Assembly: GCA_035518875.1 (NCBI GenBank)
Contig: DATIXD010000098.1
Coordinates: 1-13,196, forward strand
Source: DATIXD01 sp035518875
GTDB taxonomy: Bacteria; Pseudomonadota; Gammaproteobacteria; Methylococcales; Methylococcaceae
Length of the DNA stretch: 13,196 nucleotides
Reading direction: 5' to 3'
How positions within the stretch are numbered: position 1 is the first letter of the stretch; each line of letters starts with the position of its first letter. The notes beneath the pieces were generated by a model, which made no database searches, was not told where the DNA came from, and saw nothing but the letters and a program-made list of their open reading frames with translations. Of this stretch, positions 1 through 6,556 are shown piece after piece. The position numbers and the translations under genes were made by a program.

Positions 1-55
1 AGCTCGGGCAAGCACCGTCGTAATACACGGTGATCTTGCCCTTGTCTTCGCTCAT
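1..55 (-). CDS. DCC-family thiol-disulfide oxidoreductase (DUF393), N-terminal fragment cut by window edge
   Basis: Only the first 18 codons are inside the window, starting at an ATG at position 55 on the minus strand. They contain the segment VYYDGACPS, which matches the YDGxCPxC signature near the N-terminus of DCC-family (DUF393) proteins, a thioredoxin-like group named for its conserved Asp-Cys-Cys. The second cysteine would lie just outside the window. A purine-rich AAGGG lies about 8 bases upstream of the ATG. The gene follows bfr on the same strand after a gap of about 38 bases, so it may be co-transcribed with it. The physiological substrate of this family is not generally known. The call rests on one short motif. 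Confidence 0.6.
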   Translation of the reverse strand, partial: MSEDKGKITVYYDGACPS

Positions 56-93
56 CGGTTCGCCCTTGGAAACCGTCTGAAAAGCTGCCGTTG

Positions 94-558
94 TTACATG
101 CTCGACTGCAGATAGTTCTGCAGTCCGATCTTGCCGATCAATTCGAGCTGGGTTTCCAGCCAGTCGATGTGCTCTTCCTCGCTCTCCAGAATCTTTTCGA
201 ACAACTCGCGGCTGACGTAATCACCGTTCTGTTCGCAATAGGCGATGGCCTCTTTCAGCATCGGCAGGGATTCCAGCTCCAGCTGCAGATCACAACTCAG
301 CATTTCCTCGGCGTTTTCGCCGATCTTGAGCTTGCCGAGATCCTGGAGGTTGGGCAGGCCCTCGAGGAACAAAATGCGCTCGATGAGCGCATCGGCATGC
401 TTCATCTCGTCGATGGATTCCTTGTACTCGTACTCGTTCAGCTTGTGGAAACCCCAGTTCTTGAACATGCGAGCATGGAGGAAATATTGGTTGATCGCGG
501 TCAGTTCATTGGTCAACACGCGGTTCAGGTAGGAAATGACTTTGCCGTCGCCTTTCAT
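94..558 (-). CDS. bfr: Bacterioferritin
   Basis: This encodes a 154-residue bacterioferritin, the usual length for this haem-containing 24-subunit iron store, which oxidises Fe(II) and deposits it as a ferric mineral in the cytoplasm. All di-iron ferroxidase ligands are visible: Glu18, Glu51, His54, Glu94, Glu127 and His130. Met52, the axial haem ligand at the subunit interface, is also present. The ATG at 558 is preferred over a TTG/ATG further upstream because MKGDGKVI matches the family N-terminus; the upstream extension overlaps the bfd-like gene and looks non-coding. A weak AAGAG lies upstream. The bfd-like gene ends 37 bases upstream on the same strand, the common bfd-bfr pairing for iron storage and release. 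In a diazotroph it could buffer iron for nitrogenase cofactors, which is an inference. Confidence 0.96.
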   Translation of the reverse strand: MKGDGKVISYLNRVLTNELTAINQYFLHARMFKNWGFHKLNEYEYKESIDEMKHADALIERILFLEGLPNLQDLGKLKIGENAEEMLSCDLQLELESLPMLKEAIAYCEQNGDYVSRELFEKILESEEEHIDWLETQLELIGKIGLQNYLQSSM

Positions 559-595
559 AATGTTCGCTCTTTGTTGTTGATTGGTTAAATGGAGC

Positions 596-763
596 TCAAC
601 CGACTGCCATGAGCCGTATTCCAAGCAAGGCCGGTTCGTGGCTTCGATTTGGGGTGCACGAGTCCACTAATTCGCGAACCACGCCGTTGCACTTGCCGCA
701 ATCTCTGCCGATCGCCTCCCTGATGTGACCGTAAGTCACCGCCTTGCCGATGCAAAGATACAT
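596..763 (-). CDS. Bfd-like (bacterioferritin-associated ferredoxin) small protein, shortened and missing a cluster cysteine
   Basis: This is a 55-codon reading frame starting at the ATG at 763 with an AGGG about 11 bases upstream. The start MYLCIGKAVT and the later DCGKCN match the two halves of Bfd/BFD-like [2Fe-2S] proteins, where a C-x-C near the N-terminus and a C-x-x-C about 32 residues later hold the cluster. Here Cys4, Cys22 and Cys25 remain. The second N-terminal cysteine is Gly6, and roughly 13 to 16 residues between the two halves are missing. The remaining C-terminal stretch carries an extra Cys36 and has no obvious family match. Bfd normally docks on bacterioferritin and reduces its core to release iron; this copy probably cannot bind a normal cluster. 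It starts 11 bases after the rnfH remnant stop and precedes bfr. It may be a pseudogene or a diverged short version. Confidence 0.6.
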   Translation of the reverse strand: MYLCIGKAVTYGHIREAIGRDCGKCNGVVRELVDSCTPNRSHEPALLGIRLMAVG

Positions 764-774
764 GTTACATGGCC

Positions 775-957
775 CTACTCGTCGTCGTCATCATCATCGC
801 TTATGCGGCGTAGGCGAACCGTCTTGGGATCGGCGATGATCGGACGGTAAATCTCGATGCGGTCGCCTTCCTTGACCGGCGCATCGAGTTTGGCCAGCTT
901 TTCTGGTGACAGTCCCGGTATAGGGAGTATGCGTGTCCAACCCGCCCTACAATTAAT
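775..957 (-). pseudogene. rnfH: rnfH remnant (5'-truncated)
   Basis: The reading frame between an in-frame stop at 958-960 and the TAG at 775-777 ends with a clear RnfH (UPF0125/RatB family) C-terminal half: KLAKLDAPVKEGDRIEIYRP followed by IIADPKTVR and an acidic tail of six Asp and a Glu. The N-terminal half of the roughly 90-residue ubiquitin-like protein is absent. A short ILPIPGLSPE segment may be what is left of the middle, with the usual VGxFG part deleted. No ATG, GTG or TTG lies in frame before the conserved part. RnfH is a small accessory protein encoded at the end of nif-linked rnf operons such as rnf1 of Azotobacter. The remnant sits in the expected place, last in the rnf order and ahead of bfd/bfr. 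I regard it as non-functional. Confidence 0.72.
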
Positions 958-1465
958 TCACTAGTTCCGCCCTATGCTGCCGGAAAACTTCAACCCCGCT
1001 TCCACGCCCCCTACCACCGCGGATCGCCGCCATCCTTTTTCACCCGCCAGCGCTCGGCTGCGGTGTGATCGAGCGAGCGCCCCTCGAAGGCCAGAATCCA
1101 GTTCGAATTGGCCGTTTCGATTTTGTCGCCCAGTCCGGGCGTTTCCGTGTGGGCAATGACCCGAACGCCCAGGATCGTGCCATCCCGCCTCACGCCCATC
1201 ATCAAGGTAATCGCGCCGGAATAGCCTCCAAGCGCATTGATCTTGAACGCGACCGACGTGATCTCCCGGCAACTGCGGGCAACGTAGACCGGTGTTTCGC
1301 CCCACTCCTCCGCAATCGTGACCACACTGCCGAGAGGGCCGTTATCGTGCAAATCGGCCGGCACCACCTGCGCCAATGTCGTCTGCATCTCTTCCGGCCT
1401 GCTGCTGCTCGATCTCGTCGACAAGCGGACTGTCTCCGCTTTCAGGTAACGCGACGCCGCCCATC
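953..1465 (-). pseudogene. rnfG: rnfG remnant, several frameshifts, flavin-attachment site deleted
   Basis: Three reading frames together rebuild an RnfG, the periplasm-facing flavoprotein subunit of the Rnf ferredoxin:NAD+ oxidoreductase. DEIEQQQ (about 1406-1426) shifts frame near 1395 into EEMQTTLAQVVPADLHDN. That frame runs through GGYSGAI, the well-conserved ETPGLGDKIE and KKDGGD, and stops at 1011-1013. The next conserved block, FDQFTGATIT with the threonine that carries covalent FMN, is missing. The sequence resumes in another frame with AVVGGVEAGLKF, and a further one-base loss in the A4/T4 run at 984-987 leads to RQHRAELVN and a stop at 953-955. The N-terminal membrane anchor is absent. 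The gene is certainly broken as written. Upstream it abuts the rnfA remnant; rnfB, rnfC and rnfD, which should lie between, are gone. Confidence 0.85.
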
Positions 1466-1842
1466 GTATTCCTGCTGGATGTCCAGCAGAGCAACGCCCA
1501 GCACCGCACCATTCGTGGTGATCAGGGGCAGAAAGATGCCCAGTACCTGATACAATACCGGCGAAGTTTTGCGCACGACGACTTCGGTGAACTGCACCAC
1601 GGCGGCGATCGGTAAAACGAACGCCAGGATGCGCAAGAAGCCGATCCCCAACGGCATGAGCAAATAACGTACGAGCAGCCGACTCGCCACCGCGCTCCGG
1701 GTCAGCACGAAAGTCGTCGCAAAGCCGATGGCGGAGTCGAGCTTCTTGGAAGCGCCCGTGAACGGACATAGCCCCAAAGCTTGACCAGCACCACGTTATT
1801 GACTAGGGCTGTGCCCCGAAACAGGATCCGGTAGCCGTTGAC
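1466..1842 (-). pseudogene. rnfA: rnfA remnant, start lost, frameshifted, C-terminus lost
   Basis: RnfA is an integral membrane subunit of the Rnf complex, about 190 residues with six membrane segments. Here ALVNNVVLVKL is read in one frame (about 1780-1812) and GLCPFTGASKKLD in the next. The join at the run near 1772-1779 is short by one base. The second frame continues with the conserved AVVQFTEVVVRKTSP and GIFLPLITTN motifs to DIQQEYD and then enters unrelated sequence at about 1465. About two residues are also missing from the usual IGMGLATTF stretch. No start codon lies before the N-terminal segment; a TAG in frame is found at 1843-1845. About 60 C-terminal residues are lost at the junction with rnfG. 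It lies divergent from nifL, the arrangement known for Azotobacter rnf1, where rnf is under NifA control. Confidence 0.88.
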
Positions 1843-1875
1843 CTAGGTTTCTTCAAGCCATTTGACTTAGGAAAA

Positions 1876-1889
1876 GCACGCGCTGTGTC
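1876..1889 (-). promoter_or_regulatory. Damaged sigma-54-like promoter facing the rnf remnants
   Basis: On the minus strand the sequence reads TGACACAGCGCGTGCTTTT, close to the sigma-54 consensus TGGCAC-N5-TTGCT. The -12 GC is intact (1876-1877) but the -24 GG is GA (1888-1889), and the spacing between the two dinucleotides is the required ten bases. The predicted start lies near 1864, about 20 bases before the remains of rnfA. The divergent NifA site sits about 150 bases upstream. The altered -24 base would be expected to weaken or abolish activity. This is a match by eye to one element, so the call is tentative. Confidence 0.4.
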
Positions 1890-2000
1890 AGGGGCCGAGA
1901 CCCGGTCGCACCGGACTCAAGCCCTTGTTCGCTAAAGGCTACCGCCGCGGGGACGGATTAACTGCGTTGTCGGGAAAGGCACACAGGCCATCCGGTTACC

Positions 2001-2028
2001 CCGGTTTGTCGCATTTGCGACAAACCGG
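2001..2028. promoter_or_regulatory. NifA upstream activator sequence (TGT-N10-ACA) inside a perfect inverted repeat
   Basis: The arms CCGGTTTGTCGCA (2001-2013) and TGCGACAAACCGG (2016-2028) are perfect inverted complements with a two-base centre. Within them TGT at 2007-2009 and ACA at 2020-2022 are separated by exactly ten bases, the known NifA binding consensus TGT-N10-ACA. The centre lies about 90 bp upstream of the predicted nifL start site and about 150 bp upstream of the predicted rnf start, both within the range where NifA works by DNA looping. The palindrome is far more perfect than the consensus needs. As RNA it could also fold as a hairpin, but there is no T-run, so a terminator is unlikely. 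Confidence 0.7.
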
Positions 2029-2079
2029 CCACCGCAAGTCTAGAGCATCGCTCGGGCAGATTTCGTTCACTCACCAGTA

Positions 2080-2094
2080 GGTTCAGTTTTTGCA
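2080..2094 (+). promoter_or_regulatory. Sigma-54 (-24/-12) promoter for nifLA
   Basis: GG at 2080-2081 and GC at 2092-2093 are separated by ten bases, and the -12 region reads TTGCA, matching the conserved half of the sigma-54 consensus. The -24 region (GGTTC) is a weaker match to GGCAC. A start site about 12 bases downstream would lie near 2105, leaving a leader of about 20 bases before the nifL ATG. Together with the NifA site 65 bp upstream this suggests that nifLA is autoactivated by NifA, or activated by NtrC. No clear NtrC site was identified. Confidence 0.5.
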
Positions 2095-2127
2095 TGATTG
2101 CACCGGAATTACGAGAGATGATCCCTC

Positions 2128-3738
2128 ATGCCAAATCACCCCGACCATCCTGAAGGCCCGAAGCCAAGACAGACCGCTTGCCAGGCAGCACCCACTCAAG
2201 CCAGCCCGCTAGCGGACCGTCTGTTCGCCGAAACAGTGAATCAGGCCCCAGTCGCCATCTCCATCACCGATGCACAGGCCAACATTCTTTACGTCAATCC
2301 GGCCTTCACCGAGATCACCGGCTACCCACCGGAAGAGAGCGTCGGTCACAATGAATCCATGCTTTCGGACAAGCGCACGCCCAAGGAAGTCTATGCCGCC
2401 CTCTGGGCCACTCTTCGGGCCCGCAAGACCTGGCACGGGCGACTCGTCAATCGTCATAAGAACGGACGCCGTTATCTGGCCGACCTGACCATCGCACCCA
2501 TGCTCAACGAGGCGGGAAAAACCACCCACTACATTGGCATGCACCGCGATATCACCGATGTCTATCGCCTGGAGCAACAGGTACTCAACCAGAAGGTGCT
2601 GATTGAAACCGTGGTGGACTCCATGCCGGTTGCTGCGGTTCTGCTGGATGAAACCGACCGGGTCGTACTGGACAACCGGATGTACAAGGGATTGACCAGC
2701 GAACTCGGTCTGCGCGAACCGGTTCGGACGTTCCTATCCATCCTCAGGGAAGAAATGAGCGAGGAATGGGAGCGACTCAAGCGAAAAGGCTCCAGCTTCC
2801 GTAACCGCGAGGTGCGTTTCGACCGGGGCGGACATCATGCGCCGCGCTGGTTTTCTTGCGCCGGTGCTTGGTTTACCCGGGGCGATGACAGCGTCGACGC
2901 GTTTTTCAAGGAAACCCGAAAGACCTATCTGCTGTTGACGCTGAGCGACATCACGCAACAGAAAAAGCACGATGAGGAAAGCCGCATCAATGCACTCAAG
3001 GCGCTGATGGCAGAGGAGGAAAAAATCCAGAGCCTGACGGAAACCCTGTCGGGCGCGATCCATCATATCCAGGGACCGCTCAATCTTTTGACCGCAGCCA
3101 AGACCCTGCTCTTGCGTCGGGGTCAGGAACAGCAGAACACGGCGCTCTTGGACATCCTGGGGCAAATTCTGGACGCCGGAGACAAATCCATCGCCCAACT
3201 GAAACACTGCATCCCCGAATCGAACGGATCGGCCGTGCGGCCGGTCAATATCAACCAACTGCTGCACGACGCGATCATTCTCCTCACCGATCGCCTATTG
3301 GCAAGCGGCATCGTGGTGGACTGGAAACCGACACCTGTATTGCCCACCCTCGTGGGACGGGAAAACCGTCTGCGGACCATGTTCAAACATGTTCTGGAAA
3401 ACGCCATCGACGCTATGAATCAAAGCGGCATCGCCAAACGGGAGCTGCGCATTTCCACCGGGACGGACGCCGAACTGATCCACGTGCGCATCGAGGATAC
3501 CGGCCCGGGAATCCCGGAAAACCTGCACATTAAGGTTTTCGAGCCCTTCTTCTCGACCCGGACGGGGGGATCGCAACATCACGCCGGTATGGGGCTGGCG
3601 ATGGCGCAGGAGGTGATCAACCAACACCTGGGGATTATCCAGATCGATCCCGATTACCACGAGGGATGCCGCATCCATATCCAATTCAATATCCGTACGG
3701 ATCAGTCCGTCACGGAACGCCCTTTCGCCCATGGTTGA
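2128..3738 (+). CDS. nifL: Nitrogen fixation regulatory protein NifL (PAS-PAS-GHKL)
   Basis: This 536-residue protein has the architecture of NifL, the antiactivator that binds NifA and blocks it under oxygen or fixed-nitrogen excess. PAS1 spans about 31-143 and carries the ITDAQANILYVNPAF and GYPPEE features typical of the FAD-binding redox domain. PAS2 spans about 155-280. An H-like segment IHHIQGPLN is at 311-319. The GHKL ATP-binding domain has an N-box (ENAIDAMNQ, 424-432), G1 (EDTGPGIP, 456-463), F-box (FEPFFSTR, 471-478) and G2 (GMGLAMAQ, 487-494). NifL proteins resemble histidine kinases but act by protein contact and ADP binding, not phosphotransfer. The ATG at 2128 has GAGAG about 10 bases upstream; an ATG at 2118 is out of frame. 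It overlaps nifA by 8 bp, so the two are probably made in step. A histidine kinase of another system is possible on domains alone, but the nifA partner settles the call. Confidence 0.95.
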   Translation: MPNHPDHPEGPKPRQTACQAAPTQASPLADRLFAETVNQAPVAISITDAQANILYVNPAFTEITGYPPEESVGHNESMLSDKRTPKEVYAALWATLRARKTWHGRLVNRHKNGRRYLADLTIAPMLNEAGKTTHYIGMHRDITDVYRLEQQVLNQKVLIETVVDSMPVAAVLLDETDRVVLDNRMYKGLTSELGLREPVRTFLSILREEMSEEWERLKRKGSSFRNREVRFDRGGHHAPRWFSCAGAWFTRGDDSVDAFFKETRKTYLLLTLSDITQQKKHDEESRINALKALMAEEEKIQSLTETLSGAIHHIQGPLNLLTAAKTLLLRRGQEQQNTALLDILGQILDAGDKSIAQLKHCIPESNGSAVRPVNINQLLHDAIILLTDRLLASGIVVDWKPTPVLPTLVGRENRLRTMFKHVLENAIDAMNQSGIAKRELRISTGTDAELIHVRIEDTGPGIPENLHIKVFEPFFSTRTGGSQHHAGMGLAMAQEVINQHLGIIQIDPDYHEGCRIHIQFNIRTDQSVTERPFAHG

Positions 3739-5263
3739 ACGCACCGTACTTATCGAGAACGAACTAGACGCCCTCTACCAGGTCAGCCAGGTCCTGAACG
3801 GCACCCTCGAACTGAAGGACAAATTGCAAGGCGTGTTGCAAGTGCTGCACGAACGAGCGGGCATGCGTTCCGGCATGCTGGCTCTGCGCGAAATGGAAAG
3901 CGACGCCCTAGTGGTCTGTGCCGTGCGCCGAAACAACGGCGGCAACGGCGCGGACGAGCAAGTGCGCTACGAACCCGGTGAAGGTTTGATCGGTGCCATC
4001 CTGGATGCGGGCTGCACCATCGTGGTGGAGCGTATCGCCGACGAAGCGCGTTTCCTGGGCCGACTCGGCCTTTACGACCCGGACCTGCCCTTCATTGGGG
4101 CGCCCATCCACGTGGGCGACGACGAACTGGTCGGCGTGCTCGCGGCACAACCGGCCGACCCTCAATGGCTGGGGGAGCGAGGCCGGTTCATGGAGATGGT
4201 GGCCAATCTGATCGCGCAAAGCGTGGGTTCGTTGCGCAGCATGGAGCAGAAACAGCGGGAGTTGATGACCGAACGGGACCAGCTCAAGCAAAGCCTGCGC
4301 AAGAATTACGGCTTCGACAACATCGTCGGCCACACCCCTGCAATGCTGCGGGTGTTCGAACTGGTACGGCAAGTGGCCAAATGGAACACTACGGTGCTAA
4401 TTCGCGGCGAGTCGGGCACCGGCAAGGAAGTCATCGCCAATGCCATTCACTACAACTCCGCCTGCGCCGGCGGCCCTTTCGTCAAACTGAACTGTGCTGC
4501 CCTACCCGACAATCTGCTGGAATCGGAACTGTTCGGTCACGAGAAAGGCGCCTTCTCGGGTGCCATCAGCCAACGCAAGGGACGTTTCGAGCTGGCCCAC
4601 CATGGCACCATTTTCCTCGACGAAATCGGAGAAATTTCCGCCTCGTTTCAGGCCAAGCTGCTGCGCGTCATTCAGGAAGGCGAGTTCGAACGTGTCGGCG
4701 GCACCCATACGATCAAGGTGCAAGTGCGCATCATCGCCGCGACCAACCGCAATCTTGAAGAGGAAGTGGAGGAGGGAAACTTTCGAGAAGACCTTTATTA
4801 CCGCCTGAACGTGATGCCCATCTTCATGCCGGCGCTCAGGGACCGTTTGGAGGATATTCCAGACCTGGCCCATTTCCTGCTTGGCAGAATCTCGCGCCAA
4901 CAGGGCGAACGCCCCCTGGAAATCAAGGAAAGCGCGATCCGCCTACTGATGCGCCATGACTGGCCGGGCAATGTGCGGGAGCTGGAAAACTGTCTGGAGC
5001 GGGCCGCCATCATGAGCCCGGACGGAATCATCGACCGCAATGTGATCGCCTTGACCGGCCTGGAAGAGGAGCTCCCGCTCGCCGCGCCGAGCTCTTCGAA
5101 ACCCGAGTTCGTCGCCGAGGGACTGGACGAGCGGGAACAGGTCATCGCCGCCCTGGAACAAGCCGGCTGGGTCCAGGCCAAAGCCGCCCGGCTGTTGAAC
5201 ATGACGCCCCGGCAAATCGCCTACCGGGTCAGAATCCTCAACATCAAGATGAAGCATATTTGA
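3731..5263 (+). CDS. nifA: Nif-specific transcriptional activator NifA
   Basis: This 510-residue sigma-54 enhancer-binding protein has an N-terminal GAF domain (about 11-170), a coiled linker rich in Glu/Gln/Lys (170-190), an AAA+ domain (about 194-425) and a Fis-type helix-turn-helix (about 466-507). Walker A GESGTGK is at 226-232, Walker B TIFLDE at 293-298, and the sensor-II region WPGNVREL at 411-418. The sigma-54 contact loop reads GAFSGA (273-278) where the family has GAFTGA. The linker between the AAA+ and DNA-binding domains has no cysteine pair, unlike oxygen-sensing NifA of alpha- and betaproteobacteria. That fits a NifA controlled by NifL. NifA turns on nif operons from TGT-N10-ACA sites and would be expected to act on the site at 2001-2028. 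Its start overlaps the nifL end (ATGGTTGA). No structural nif genes lie in the window. Confidence 0.97.
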   Translation: MVERTVLIENELDALYQVSQVLNGTLELKDKLQGVLQVLHERAGMRSGMLALREMESDALVVCAVRRNNGGNGADEQVRYEPGEGLIGAILDAGCTIVVERIADEARFLGRLGLYDPDLPFIGAPIHVGDDELVGVLAAQPADPQWLGERGRFMEMVANLIAQSVGSLRSMEQKQRELMTERDQLKQSLRKNYGFDNIVGHTPAMLRVFELVRQVAKWNTTVLIRGESGTGKEVIANAIHYNSACAGGPFVKLNCAALPDNLLESELFGHEKGAFSGAISQRKGRFELAHHGTIFLDEIGEISASFQAKLLRVIQEGEFERVGGTHTIKVQVRIIAATNRNLEEEVEEGNFREDLYYRLNVMPIFMPALRDRLEDIPDLAHFLLGRISRQQGERPLEIKESAIRLLMRHDWPGNVRELENCLERAAIMSPDGIIDRNVIALTGLEEELPLAAPSSSKPEFVAEGLDEREQVIAALEQAGWVQAKAARLLNMTPRQIAYRVRILNIKMKHI

Positions 5264-5290
5264 CGGCGCTCGAGAATTCGCGGCGCCGTC
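5262..5290 (+). terminator. Hairpin overlapping the nifA stop, possible terminator without T-run
   Basis: GACGGCGC (5262-5269) and GCGCCGTC (5283-5290) are perfect inverted complements around a 13-base loop, starting inside the nifA TGA. The G/C-rich stem could slow or end transcription of nifLA, or protect the 3' end. No run of T follows, so intrinsic termination is uncertain. The 125 bases between this stem and the next gene contain no clear promoter by eye. Confidence 0.35.
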
Positions 5291-5415
5291 GCGGTGTGTC
5301 CGGAGAAACGCACTATTCGGATCGGCTTTCCACACATCCCGAGTCTGCAATGTCTGCTATTCTTTCCCGCTAACATATAGCTATCCCGCCACTTCATATA
5401 TCGGACTTATCAGCA

Positions 5416-6552
5416 TTGGACGAATTGCATACCGATTTGCGTGTACTGCAGAGTCATTTGGAAAATCTAGTCGCTTGCATCCGGCAGAACGACATCAAAC
5501 TGCACCGTTTCCAAACACTGGAAATGGACCTGCTGTCATTGAATTCCCTGCGTGAACTGGTCGAACAGACGCTCGAAGATACTCGCGCCGTTTTCGAACT
5601 GGAACGAGTCAGTCTGACTTTGGTGGACGAAAAGCAGGAACTTCGGCAATGTCTCCAGGAAGACGGACTCAACGTGGACAAGGTGGAAGGGCTGGTTCTG
5701 CTGGCCAGTCCGGAGCCCATGGAACGCGCATTTGGCAAGGCCATGCGGCCTTACTTGGGCGCCTTCAACCCGGAAAAATGTGGCCCCATTCTGCTCAAAC
5801 GCCCCGACCCGGCCGCCAGCGTCGCCATGCTCCCTTTATGCCGTCGCGGCAAGCTCCTCGGCAGCCTGAACCTCGCCAGCGCCGACCCGGAGCGATTCAG
5901 CGAACGGATGGCGACGGATTTTCTCGACCGTCTGAGCTGTATCCTCAGCGTATGCCTGGAAAATACCCTGAACTTCGAGATTCTGCGTCGCACCAGCCTG
6001 ATCGACACGCTGACCGGCGTGAACAATCGGCGTTTTTTCGACCAGCGTGTCAACGAGGAGATCGACCGGGTGATGCGCAGCGGGGAGTGCCTGTCCTGCC
6101 TGTTTTTGGATGTCGATCATTTCAAGAGCATCAACGATACCTACGGCCACCAGGCCGGCGACCAGGTTTTGATCGAGGTGGCCCGAAACATTCGCTCGAT
6201 GCTGCGCAGCAATGATGTGCTTGCCCGTTATGGCGGAGAAGAGTTTGTCGCCTTGCTGGCGGTCGGTACCGAACAGAAGTCCATCGATGTTGCGGAGCGT
6301 ATTCGCCACAGCATCGCCAGCTGCAAAATGAGCGCAAGGGACGGCAGTCCCATCCAGGTGCGTCTGTCGATCGGCGTGGCGACCCTTGACCCCGCCCAGG
6401 GGGAACTGGACGCCCAGTTTGGCGCCGAGCGTCTGATCGAGCTCGCTGATCAGGCCCTGTACAAGGCGAAAAACGGCGGCAGAAACCGCGTCGTGAGCGC
6501 AGGGCTGGTTCACACGGAAACAAAAAAACCGCACTACGCGGCGAGACCTTGA
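5416..6552 (+). CDS. Diguanylate cyclase with GAF-like (DUF484-type) sensor domain
   Basis: This 378-residue protein should make cyclic di-GMP from two GTP. The N-terminal part has a short coiled coil (about 5-55) and a DUF484/GAF-like domain (about 40-185) containing ASVAMLPL and GSLNLAS. The C-terminal GGDEF domain starts at DTLTGVNNRRFF (198-209), has the metal/substrate region FLDVDHFKSINDTYGH (230-245) and the active site RYGGEEF (271-277). An RSND (264-267), five residues ahead of GGEEF, fits the RxxD inhibitory I-site, so product feedback is likely. No membrane segment is seen, so it should be cytoplasmic. The TTG at 5416 is the first possible start after a stop at 5371-5373 and keeps the coiled coil; an ATG at 5524 would remove 36 residues. 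The ligand of the sensor domain is unknown. It lies about 150 bp after nifA on the same strand, which may or may not be functionally meaningful. Confidence 0.92.
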   Translation: MDELHTDLRVLQSHLENLVACIRQNDIKLHRFQTLEMDLLSLNSLRELVEQTLEDTRAVFELERVSLTLVDEKQELRQCLQEDGLNVDKVEGLVLLASPEPMERAFGKAMRPYLGAFNPEKCGPILLKRPDPAASVAMLPLCRRGKLLGSLNLASADPERFSERMATDFLDRLSCILSVCLENTLNFEILRRTSLIDTLTGVNNRRFFDQRVNEEIDRVMRSGECLSCLFLDVDHFKSINDTYGHQAGDQVLIEVARNIRSMLRSNDVLARYGGEEFVALLAVGTEQKSIDVAERIRHSIASCKMSARDGSPIQVRLSIGVATLDPAQGELDAQFGAERLIELADQALYKAKNGGRNRVVSAGLVHTETKKPHYAARP

Positions 6553-6556
6553 AAAC

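Noticed and set aside
1011..1769. A single 252-codon gene on the minus strand
   Set aside because: Only the C-terminal half has RnfG similarity; the first half is rnfA read in the wrong frame. It is treated as two remnants.
2001..2028. Palindrome as an intrinsic terminator
   Set aside because: There is no T-run on either side, the loop would be only two bases, and the internal TGT-N10-ACA and position fit a NifA site better.
4165..4758. Long open frame of about 197 codons within nifA on the same strand
   Set aside because: It overlaps the strongly conserved AAA+ domain of nifA in another frame and shows no family features; high G/C codon bias produces such shadows.
5170..5263. Oxygen-sensing cysteine motif in the NifA linker
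   Set aside because: No cysteine occurs between the AAA+ core and the helix-turn-helix, in keeping with NifL-dependent control.
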